Shown piece by piece: positions 1 through 7,187 of a DNA stretch of 64,000 bases. Numbering within the stretch: position 1 is the stretch's first letter; every line of letters starts with the position of its first letter. The position numbers and the translations under genes were made by a program. The notes under the pieces are model-generated. The model was not told the DNA's origin and searched no databases. It saw nothing but the letters and a program-made list of their open reading frames with translations. The stretch lies in NCBI GenBank assembly GCA_028278245.1, contig JANQEQ010000029.1:1-64000 (forward strand), written 5' to 3'. The stretch comes from Phycisphaerales bacterium. GTDB taxonomy: Bacteria; Planctomycetota; Phycisphaerae; Phycisphaerales; SM1A02.

Positions 1-2
1 CC

Positions 3-170
3 GGTGATGAGGGGATTGCAGAAACCGATATGCGACCCGCCGGTCGCGCTCAGATCAACGGGCGTCTGGATGATGTAAAAAGCGTGGGGACATTTATCGA
101 CAAGGGGGCAACGATTCGTGTGGTTTCCGTCGGGCGATTTGTCATCGAAGTTGAGGAAGTCGAACCATGA
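3..170 (+). CDS. NfeD-family protein, C-terminal end (partial)
   Basis: An open frame enters from the left edge and ends at TGA 168-170. The visible 55 residues contain the pattern AETDMRPAGRAQINGR followed by a small beta-rich stretch ending RFVIEVEEVEP. This matches the soluble OB-fold domain at the C-terminus of NfeD proteins, where the consensus is T-x-L-R-P-x-G-x-A. NfeD proteins are membrane proteins that partner with flotillin-type SPFH proteins. The stop overlaps the ATG of the next nfeD-like gene (ATGA), so the two are translationally coupled, with floA downstream. The N-terminal part, which could be either a short NfeD or a long one with a ClpP-like protease domain, lies outside the window. 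Confidence 0.75.
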   Translation, partial: GDEGIAETDMRPAGRAQINGRLDDVKSVGTFIDKGATIRVVSVGRFVIEVEEVEP

Positions 171-736
171 TTTTCATGCTGGCTCAGAACGCCGCTGCTA
201 CAACGACAGGAGGAGATGAGATTTACCTGGTCTGGGGCTTTTTGCTGCTTGCCGCTGCCTTGGGATTGCTCTTTCTTGAGTTTCTCATTCCCTCCGGTGG
301 ATTGATCGGCATGCTGTGCGGCGTGTCGGCGGTGGGATCGGTCGTATCGTTTTTCATGTACGACACGATGTGGGGCGTTGTGGCCGCCTGTGCGTATGTG
401 ATTCTCACGCCAATTGTGCTTGTATTCTTTTTCAAAATCTGGATCAGCTCACCGCTGGCCAAGAGGATGATCCTCACCGGCCATACCGAATCGACCGACC
501 CGGCAGATGATGATTCAGAGGAAGAGGTGGAACAGCAACGCCGGAAACGCCACGCCGAATTGCAGCAACTCGTCGGGGTGGAAGGAGTAACGGTCACGGC
601 ACTGCGGCCGGTCGGTGTAGTAAAAATCCAGGGTCAGCGTGTTGATGCCATGGCCGAATCGGGCGTCATCGAGGCCAACGTCCCCATTGAGGTGACGGAT
701 GTATACGATAATCAGATCAAGGTGAAACCGGTCTGA
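167..736 (+). CDS. NfeD-like membrane protein
   Basis: A 189-residue protein with a hydrophobic segment at about residues 22-45, a second hydrophobic region at about 48-90 with glycine-rich turns (LIPSGGLIGMLCG), then an acidic linker (DPADDDSEEEVEQ) and a C-terminal domain of about 60 residues containing GVEGVTVTALRPVGVVKIQG. That motif is the NfeD OB-fold signature (G-x-x-G-x-A/V-x-T-x-L-R-P-x-G). The gene overlaps the preceding NfeD fragment by ATGA and lies 95 bp before floA, the conserved NfeD-flotillin arrangement. Its likely role is as a partner of FloA membrane assemblies (known of the family, not shown here). Confidence 0.8.
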   Translation: MIFMLAQNAAATTTGGDEIYLVWGFLLLAAALGLLFLEFLIPSGGLIGMLCGVSAVGSVVSFFMYDTMWGVVAACAYVILTPIVLVFFFKIWISSPLAKRMILTGHTESTDPADDDSEEEVEQQRRKRHAELQQLVGVEGVTVTALRPVGVVKIQGQRVDAMAESGVIEANVPIEVTDVYDNQIKVKPV

Positions 737-831
737 TACCTCACCTGTCGGGACAGATATGTTAGACTGGAGTACTTCACGTCGACACAGTTTGTGTCGC
801 TTTTTGGTTCTCTGAAACAAGGGATCTAGCG

Positions 832-1860
832 ATGTATGGACAATTATTACTGGCGGCTATTCCAGGCTGGCTTTGGGGTGTTTTGGCGGTTGTTGCCGTC
901 ATCGTGCTTATCATCCTTTTTATCATCGGCAATTACCTGAGCCTGTGGTTTCAGGCTCTGCTCTCCGGTGCGCGGGTCAGGCTTATCGATCTCATCATGA
1001 TGCGGTTTCGGAAAGTCGATCCGAAGACAATCGTGTTCAATCGGATCAGTGCGAAGAAGGCCGGGTTGGAAATTTCCACCGATCTTCTGGAAGCGCACTA
1101 TCTGGCCGGCGGCCGTGTTACCAATGTTGTGCGCTCCATGATTGCTGCGGATAAGGCACACATCGAACTTCCCTGGGAACGTTCTACTGCGATTGACCTG
1201 GCCGGCCGTGATATTCTCGAAGCGGTAAAAACCTCAGTCGACCCTAAGGTTATCGACTGCCCACATACGGGTTCGGGCAAAGGCACGATCGATGCCGTGG
1301 CAAAGGACGGCATCCAACTCAAGGCTAAAGCCAGAGTGACCGTGCGAACAAACATCGCACGCCTGGTCGGTGGTGCAACGGAAGAAACAATCATCGCCCG
1401 CGTCGGTGAGGGTATCGTCTCGGCTATCGGTTCATCCAGTACACACAAAGCTGTGCTGGAAAATCCGGATGCGATTTCAAAGGCTGTGTTAGCCAAGGGT
1501 CTGGACTCAGGCACTGCGTATGAAATCCTGTCCATTGATATTGCCGATGTCGATGTCGGATCCAACATTGGTGCTCAGCTCCAGGCGGACCAGGCCGAGG
1601 CGGACCAGAAGCGTTTCCGGGCTGAGGCAGAAAAACGCCGTGCCATGGCTGTGGCTCAGGAAGCGGAATATCAGGCTGAAGTCCAGAAAAACCGTGCCCT
1701 GGTGGTGCTGGCCGAAGCGGAAGTTCCCAAGGCAATGTCCGATGCTTTCCGGGCAGGCAACATGGGCATCATGGACTATTACCGCATGAAAAACGTCGTT
1801 GCTGACACCGGGATGCGCGATGCAATTGCCGGGAATGATGACGAACGACCCGAATCGTAA
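832..1860 (+). CDS. floA: Flotillin-like protein FloA
   Basis: A 342-residue protein with one N-terminal membrane hairpin (about residues 8-35), then the SPFH/band-7 type domain with the FloA hallmark [16 protein letters not shown], and a C-terminal Ala/Glu-rich coiled coil (about 240-300; [20 protein letters not shown]). Length and order match bacterial FloA (YqfA), a scaffold of lipid-ordered membrane microdomains. The ATG at 832 follows a short 95-bp gap after the NfeD gene; the pair is conserved in many phyla. No frameshift or missing region is seen. Confidence 0.93.
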   Translation: MYGQLLLAAIPGWLWGVLAVVAVIVLIILFIIGNYLSLWFQALLSGARVRLIDLIMMRFRKVDPKTIVFNRISAKKAGLEISTDLLEAHYLAGGRVTNVVRSMIAADKAHIELPWERSTAIDLAGRDILEAVKTSVDPKVIDCPHTGSGKGTIDAVAKDGIQLKAKARVTVRTNIARLVGGATEETIIARVGEGIVSAIGSSSTHKAVLENPDAISKAVLAKGLDSGTAYEILSIDIADVDVGSNIGAQLQADQAEADQKRFRAEAEKRRAMAVAQEAEYQAEVQKNRALVVLAEAEVPKAMSDAFRAGNMGIMDYYRMKNVVADTGMRDAIAGNDDERPES

Positions 1861-1965
1861 CTGATTTTTTATCTGCATTTCCCTGAGGCTAATTTTACAG
1901 TCATCCTGCGCCTTCACCTGACGCTGCATATGACACATCGATGAAGGATGAGGTAAGATCAAATT

Positions 1966-2745
1966 GTGCCGACACTTCATGTGATCATCCCGGTGTTCAA
2001 TGAACCAACGACGTTGAGGCCGTGCCTCGAAAGAGTCATTGATGTTCAACTCCCCGAAGGATGGGCGCGTTCCCTCATTCTGGTGGATGATTGTTCCAAA
2101 GATGAGAATTACCATGCAGTCCAGATGCTGGTTACGTCATTGAAGGAAGAGAATCATGCAATCACTCTCCTTCGCCATGAGATAAATCGCGGGAAGGGTG
2201 CAGCACTGCAAACTGCCTATGATCATCTCCTCCGGGCCGAACCTCCTGATGATGATCTCATTGTTATCCAGGATGCCGACTTGGAATATGACCCGGAAGA
2301 TCATCTCAAATTGATGGAGCCGATTCTGGGGAGTCAGGCTGATGCAACCATCGGTTCGCGCTGGGGGAAGCACTATCAGAATAAAAGTCTCAAACGAAAA
2401 GTACACTCTGTTGGCAACGCATTCCTTACCTGGATGAGCAATCGGATGACCGGATACTCCCTGCGCGACATGGAATGCTGCTACAAGATGATTCCGATTG
2501 CATGGTTGAGGCAACTGCGGCCGATGCTGACCGAAGAGCGCTTTGGAATCGAGCCTCAGATCGTGGCTGCAATGAGTCGGCTGGGCATGAAACTGGAAGA
2601 AGTCCCGATTCATTACGAACCGCGAGGACCTCTGGCGGGTAAAAAAATAGGTTGGCGTGACGGCATTCGGGCGATCTATGTCATAGCACGTCAGCGAAAA
2701 AAGACTTCTACCCCAACATCTCACGCAGGGAAGCAAAAGCCTTGA
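1966..2745 (+). CDS. Family 2 glycosyltransferase (dolichyl-phosphate mannosyltransferase-like)
   Basis: A 259-residue GT-A fold enzyme starting at GTG 1966. The N-terminus HVIIPVFNE and the DXD-type site DLIVIQDADLEYDP (about residues 97-110) are diagnostic of GT2, and IGSRWGKHYQN matches the G-S-R segment of DPM1/polyprenyl-phosphate glycosyltransferases. It probably moves a sugar from a nucleotide donor to a lipid carrier at the inner face of the cytoplasmic membrane; there is no C-terminal membrane domain. Its stop overlaps the TTG start of the UPF0104-like gene (TTGA), so the two are coupled, a common pairing in glycolipid loci. Confidence 0.85.
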   Translation: MPTLHVIIPVFNEPTTLRPCLERVIDVQLPEGWARSLILVDDCSKDENYHAVQMLVTSLKEENHAITLLRHEINRGKGAALQTAYDHLLRAEPPDDDLIVIQDADLEYDPEDHLKLMEPILGSQADATIGSRWGKHYQNKSLKRKVHSVGNAFLTWMSNRMTGYSLRDMECCYKMIPIAWLRQLRPMLTEERFGIEPQIVAAMSRLGMKLEEVPIHYEPRGPLAGKKIGWRDGIRAIYVIARQRKKTSTPTSHAGKQKP

Positions 2746-3794
2746 CCCCATCCACCCCCACGGTACCGTCCGACGATGCATCACCACAAAAATCGGACCT
2801 CCTCTCACCGAAAAAAGTAGCAATTCAGCTTCTGGGATTTTTCGTCGGCATTGCACTGCTTATCTGGTGCATTCATGGTGCGATTTCCGGGAAAGAAGCC
2901 CAGGCTGGTTGGGATCGTCTTATTCACGCACCACCCGTTCTGATCCTCGCATTGCTCTCCTGCACCGCTGTCAGCTTGATTATCAACGCTACGAATTTCT
3001 GGCTGACGATTCGCCCGCTCTACCGGCCGGGCTACTGGAACCTGCAATGGTTGAATCTCGTCGGGAATATGCTGAATTACGCTCCGATTCGCCTGGGTGC
3101 ACTGGCACGCATTTTCTATCACATGCGAGTGGATGGAATGAGCCTACTCCAGGTATGCGGATGGTTCGCATTCATCGGATATATCGTGCTGTTGAGTATC
3201 GGTGCGTGTCTTGTATCAACTTTCCTTCATCCCGAAGTGGATTGGCTCTGGGGTTTGTTTTTCATTACGCAAATGATACTGGGCGGTATTCTCCTGAAAG
3301 TGTTTGTCGGGAACCAGTTACTTGTAAAATACGGTCAGGGGATTGATTGTTTGCTGGCGAATCACTGGGCTGTATGGGGAGGGATGGCTTTGCGCATCAC
3401 GGATTTCGCAGCGTTCACGGGGCGAATGCTCGTGGCCCTGAAAATCCTGGATATCGATCTGCCCTTTCAAGACGCCGTCATTCTGGCGGTGGTCGCAGTG
3501 GCGGCAGGGATGGTGCCGTTTGGACGCCTGGGATTCCGTGAATTCTTCGTCGCCTCCGCTGCGGGCTGGCTCAGTATGAAATCACCTGAGGTAAATGCCA
3601 ACATGCAACAACTCGCGCTGGTGGAATCCGCCGGCGAAGCATTGATGTACATCCCCCTCGGCGCCGTCGCACTGTTGTGGTACCGGCATCGGATAATCAG
3701 GCACCATAGAAATAGCGCACAAAGTGAAAGAAAACCGGAACTGAAAAGCACAGCGAATCAACACGATCCAGCACGCCTCCATGACCGGGGATAA
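2742..3794 (+). CDS. UPF0104 / lysylphosphatidylglycerol-synthase TM-region family membrane protein
   Basis: A 350-residue polytopic protein with about eight hydrophobic segments and the family pattern NYAPIRLGALARIFYHM near residues 110-125 plus GMVPFGRLGFREFF near 255-270. Such proteins resemble the flippase-like membrane region of MprF and AglD and often sit next to GT2 enzymes. Start is TTG 2742 within the stop of the GT2 gene. Its last 98 bases overlap the convergent cdsA gene in antisense (3697-3794). The substrate is not evident. The C-terminal tail (RHHRNSAQSERKPELKS) is hydrophilic and lies in the overlap. Confidence 0.72.
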   Translation: MTPSTPTVPSDDASPQKSDLLSPKKVAIQLLGFFVGIALLIWCIHGAISGKEAQAGWDRLIHAPPVLILALLSCTAVSLIINATNFWLTIRPLYRPGYWNLQWLNLVGNMLNYAPIRLGALARIFYHMRVDGMSLLQVCGWFAFIGYIVLLSIGACLVSTFLHPEVDWLWGLFFITQMILGGILLKVFVGNQLLVKYGQGIDCLLANHWAVWGGMALRITDFAAFTGRMLVALKILDIDLPFQDAVILAVVAVAAGMVPFGRLGFREFFVASAAGWLSMKSPEVNANMQQLALVESAGEALMYIPLGAVALLWYRHRIIRHHRNSAQSERKPELKSTANQHDPARLHDRG

Positions 3795-4701
3795 GTCCTC
3801 CTGAATCCTTAACACCGGCATCGCGTTTGATTGCGGAAATGACCAGATCACCGACCGGACCGAGTAAACCGATAAGGACTCCGGCAAAAGCTGCATGGAG
3901 CCAATCCATCGGTGTCAGAAATCGGAGGATAATTGCCAGGAATACCGTACAGATAAAACCGCCCAGAAAACCTTCCCACGTCTTTCCGGGACTAATGGTT
4001 CGCGCGAGCTTATGTTTCCCCAGCGCTTTTCCAAAGAGGTACTGAAGGATGTCATTAAATTCAGCGAGGAACACAACATAGAACAATAATCCCTGTGCAT
4101 TTGTTGTCTTTGGGAGATTGGGATCCATCTCCAGCACGAGAAAGAATGCAAGATGACTGATACCGAATACGAACGCCATCAACGCCCAGTGAAGTTTCCC
4201 CATTGAAGCTGTGAAATTCTTCGGTTCACCAATCAACACGAGACAGAGAGGGATCACCAGAAACATGTAAATCGGAATGAACACGATGAACATGCCATAC
4301 CATTGAGAATATACCCACCAGTATTGGATGGGAATTGCCAAGTAAGCAAGTATCATGGCAATACGGTCCGCAAGACGAAGTTGCGATATCGAAAAAAATT
4401 CCTTGATGGATAGCATGCTTAGCACTGCAATAAAGACAATGCTCAGTCGATAGTCAATCGTGATCGCCAACAGGAATAGGATAACCATCACCCACCATGA
4501 TTTAACTCGTGATTGAAGCTCATGCTTCAGCGAATCGTGCTTCTTCCGCAGTAAAAAGACTATTCCTGATGCGATGAAGAGCAATCCGATAACCACACCA
4601 GACATAACAAATACAGGATTCATCTGGTCGATAAATTCTCGAAACGAATCAAGCCATGTACTGTTGATTACTGAAATTGATTGGCTGAGAAGATTCATCA
4701 T
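3697..4701 (-). CDS. cdsA: Phosphatidate cytidylyltransferase CdsA
   Basis: A 334-residue polytopic membrane enzyme that makes CDP-diacylglycerol from phosphatidate and CTP. The C-terminus carries the CdsA signature SAIKRDAGVKDSGGLIPGHG then GVLDRVDS (S-x-x-K-R-x-x-x-x-K-D-x-x-x-x-x-P-G-H-G-G-x-x-D-R-x-D). GKTWEGFLGG at about residues 228-237 is a second conserved block. The start overlaps the stop of the CDP-alcohol phosphatidyltransferase gene (ATGA), so the CDP-DAG producer and a likely CDP-alcohol user form one transcription unit. Its 3' end overlaps the UPF0104-like gene on the other strand. Confidence 0.93.
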   Translation of the reverse strand: MMNLLSQSISVINSTWLDSFREFIDQMNPVFVMSGVVIGLLFIASGIVFLLRKKHDSLKHELQSRVKSWWVMVILFLLAITIDYRLSIVFIAVLSMLSIKEFFSISQLRLADRIAMILAYLAIPIQYWWVYSQWYGMFIVFIPIYMFLVIPLCLVLIGEPKNFTASMGKLHWALMAFVFGISHLAFFLVLEMDPNLPKTTNAQGLLFYVVFLAEFNDILQYLFGKALGKHKLARTISPGKTWEGFLGGFICTVFLAIILRFLTPMDWLHAAFAGVLIGLLGPVGDLVISAIKRDAGVKDSGGLIPGHGGVLDRVDSLCFSVPVFFHFVRYFYGA

Positions 4702-5357
4702 ACTTTCCTCAACTCAACAGAAATCTGCAGCAATCGGCGGATTATCGTTATGAATCCTCCGAGGATGATGATCGCAAGTGCAGCAAAGATGATCTGGCCA
4801 TTTCCATCCCACAAGGTTTCACATGCTGTCAGCAGTAGTGCAACAGTGAGCAACGACATACGATGCGGTTTTGCCATCGGCCCGCAGAAATAATGTTGTG
4901 TTCCTATCGAAGCACCCAAAAATCTTATATCGGCAATCAATAGTGCCATGATCGCGGCAAGCCAACCCAGTTCTGAACTCCACTGGATGTCACCGGCAGA
5001 ATACCCCGCAGCAACCAGAATAATGACATCGGATATTCGATCCGGAAATTCATTGTATATATCACCTGTGGAAGTTCCCAACCCACCCTCCACCGCCAGC
5101 AAACCATCAAACAGATTGCAGAGCAAACGAAGGGGAATGCATATCGCAGCAAGGACATACAATGGAGCTTGTAACGCATCCCCCTGTTGATTCGCATAGA
5201 ACATGGCGCTAGCGGCCAGTGCAGCGAAGACAACACTGAGAACTGAAATATGATTCGGACGAGCACCAAATTTGACCAGGGTACGAGTAACAGCAGATAC
5301 CCAGGACGCGCTGCGGACTTTGATCGGACGCCGAGCAATCTGATCATCACGGGTCAT
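4698..5357 (-). CDS. CDP-alcohol phosphatidyltransferase family membrane enzyme
   Basis: A 219-residue membrane protein starting at ATG 5357, chosen because CTGGAGGATAACC gives a good ribosome site; the open frame runs 14 codons further upstream. The family motif D-G-x2-A-R-x8-G-x3-D-x3-D appears as DGLLAV then eight residues then GDIYNEFPDRISD, so Arg is replaced by Val and the third Asp by Asn. The NE..DR..D form resembles the YnjF-type subgroup rather than PgsA or PssA. The protein probably transfers a phosphatidyl group from CDP-DAG (adjacent cdsA); the acceptor cannot be told. A terminator-like hairpin at 5407-5436 separates it from the MFS genes upstream. Confidence 0.8.
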   Translation of the reverse strand: MTRDDQIARRPIKVRSASWVSAVTRTLVKFGARPNHISVLSVVFAALAASAMFYANQQGDALQAPLYVLAAICIPLRLLCNLFDGLLAVEGGLGTSTGDIYNEFPDRISDVIILVAAGYSAGDIQWSSELGWLAAIMALLIADIRFLGASIGTQHYFCGPMAKPHRMSLLTVALLLTACETLWDGNGQIIFAALAIIILGGFITIIRRLLQISVELRKV

Positions 5358-5406
5358 GGTTATCCTCCAGATAGCAGACCGATCACATGAGGAACACAAA
5401 CGATTG

Positions 5407-5436
5407 TAAAAATCCCGTTGTCAAACAACAACGGGG
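5407..5436 (-). terminator. Rho-independent terminator after the MFS gene
   Basis: On the minus strand an 8-bp perfect stem (CCCGTTGT/ACAACGGG, plus-strand 5414-5421 with 5428-5435) with a 6-nt loop is followed by ATTTTTAC. It lies 43 bp past the stop of the 5479-7074 MFS gene and about 50 bp before the CDP-alcohol transferase start, so it should separate the two units. Confidence 0.75.
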
Positions 5437-5478
5437 TGTTGCGCGTCAATCAATTGCATTGCACACTTTCAGAGAGTT

Positions 5479-7074
5479 CTACTCCGTATGGTCACCGTGT
5501 TTAAAGTGTGCGCCTTTGGTGAACCATTTCCTCAATAAGAGCGCGAGGACCGGACCACATACTGCGGGGACAGCCAGCACAAACCACATCGCCCAGGGAG
5601 AATCCCAATAGGAGAACTCATTGTTTGCTATTGATGCTTCAATATTTTCACGAACCAGAAGCAGATTATCATCCGGCGGCTTTGCACACCACTTTGCGAG
5701 CATATGACCGGATATTGCTGAGACAAAAGTCTTGGCAAGGAAATATGGCACCATTGAGAATCCAAGGTATGTGCCCTCCTGCCCTTCAGGAGCAATGGCC
5801 GCGGTGTATTCCGTAAGGCGAGGAGACCAGATTACTTCACCGATTGTCAGTACTACCAAGCAGACGATTGACATGATGTAAGTGAAACCAGCAATGGTTG
5901 CAAGGTTTTCATGCAACCATGGCCACCCCGAGGCCCAGTCAGAATTCATCACGGGTGGTATCGCCAGTATGAACAGCGACAGGCCGGAAACAATCGCACC
6001 GTAGACGAGCATCTTGTAAACACTGAACTTGTTCAAGATTGGTATCAGCAGGATCAGACCAATGATAACCAGGAAGGGATTGAGTGAGGTAAGCAACCCA
6101 ATGAATGCGTCGGGGCCAATCACCCGCTCCCAGAACTTCGGCATGAGCAGGTGCATATACAGGAACACGGCACGCACAGGGATGAGCAAGGTGATCAGGC
6201 AGGTAAATCGCCAGAACACAGGCTCACGAGCGATAGTCTTGAGGTTTTCCCAGGGATTGAGCCGCTTGGGCTTGCTGAGTTCAGGCTCCTGCGGGTCGAC
6301 ATCACCGCCGGTTGACGCTTCCAGCTCCTTGATTTCATCAGCATTGTTTGATTCGTTGTTTGCCGGTCCTTCACCCGGGCTGTACAACTGCTCTTCGCGT
6401 CGGATAAAGAATGCGATACAACCAAGGCACACTACTGCGGTGGCAATACCTACGGTGAATATGTGAACCCGGGGAAGATCCAATCCAATGAACACCAGAT
6501 CAATGAGCAAGCCGGCGAAAAATGCGCCCACATTCATGAACAGGTACCAGAGGTTGAAACCTGCTGAGCGCGACTTGCTGGTGGTAAATCGTTTGTTCGC
6601 TGCCTGGAATGCCGTCTGACCAATGGCGAGGAATGGTGCCTGTCCGATGAACAGGACCGCCATCACCCACGGAGCAGCGCCTCCTAACATCTCCTGGCTA
6701 AACGTTACTACAACGATTGCGGCTCTCAATATAAGTAAAACCCCTTGGTTTACATACATTGAGCGGCGAATCCCCAACCAGTCAGAAACCAAGCCGGAAA
6801 AGAACAAGCATATCGTGGTGAGCGAACCAAAAATCGTGTAAATGTAACCTGCCTTTTCATCATCCATTCCAAAGCCGTACTGATCCGTGCCGGCGGAAAA
6901 GAAGAGAACCGCGATGGTGTACACAGCAAAGAGAATGGTGTGATCAATAAAGTTGATCACCTGCATTCCCCAATATTCGGCCCTTGTTTCTTTCAGCGCG
7001 CCGAAACTTCTGAAGTATTCGACGACGAAGTTGCCGGACTTTTTGTCCGATCCGCCATTCGTTGTGTTACTCAT
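5479..7074 (-). CDS. MFS transporter (paralogue without periplasmic insert)
   Basis: A 531-residue polytopic protein with about 12 hydrophobic segments. The loop after TM2 has the MFS motif-A-like SDWLGIRRSMY. Between TM6 and TM7 there is a hydrophilic acidic linker (about residues 230-275, ADEIKELEASTGGDVDPQEP). Strong blocks shared with the neighbouring gene include SAGFNLWYLFMNVGA, LTEYTAAIAPEGQEGTYLG and the C-terminal KWFTKGAHF. Because it is colinear with its neighbour except for the insert, it is a tandem duplicate. It is distantly like proton-coupled oligopeptide transporters, but substrate cannot be read from the sequence. Start ATG 7074 has a GAGATT upstream. Confidence 0.85.
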   Translation of the reverse strand: MSNTTNGGSDKKSGNFVVEYFRSFGALKETRAEYWGMQVINFIDHTILFAVYTIAVLFFSAGTDQYGFGMDDEKAGYIYTIFGSLTTICLFFSGLVSDWLGIRRSMYVNQGVLLILRAAIVVVTFSQEMLGGAAPWVMAVLFIGQAPFLAIGQTAFQAANKRFTTSKSRSAGFNLWYLFMNVGAFFAGLLIDLVFIGLDLPRVHIFTVGIATAVVCLGCIAFFIRREEQLYSPGEGPANNESNNADEIKELEASTGGDVDPQEPELSKPKRLNPWENLKTIAREPVFWRFTCLITLLIPVRAVFLYMHLLMPKFWERVIGPDAFIGLLTSLNPFLVIIGLILLIPILNKFSVYKMLVYGAIVSGLSLFILAIPPVMNSDWASGWPWLHENLATIAGFTYIMSIVCLVVLTIGEVIWSPRLTEYTAAIAPEGQEGTYLGFSMVPYFLAKTFVSAISGHMLAKWCAKPPDDNLLLVRENIEASIANNEFSYWDSPWAMWFVLAVPAVCGPVLALLLRKWFTKGAHFKHGDHTE

Positions 7075-7187
7075 TGTAATCTCAATTTGCTCATGAAAAT
7101 AACTTATGAATGATGTGCCACGTTTTCGTGGGTTTGTACTCGCTCAGCACATAGCCGTTGATGAGGCTGACACCCCAGGATCTACGT

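Noticed and set aside
1098-2115. Long minus-strand frames antisense to floA and the GT2 gene
   Set aside because: The sense frames have clear FloA and GT2 signatures; these are shadows of high-GC-third-position coding.
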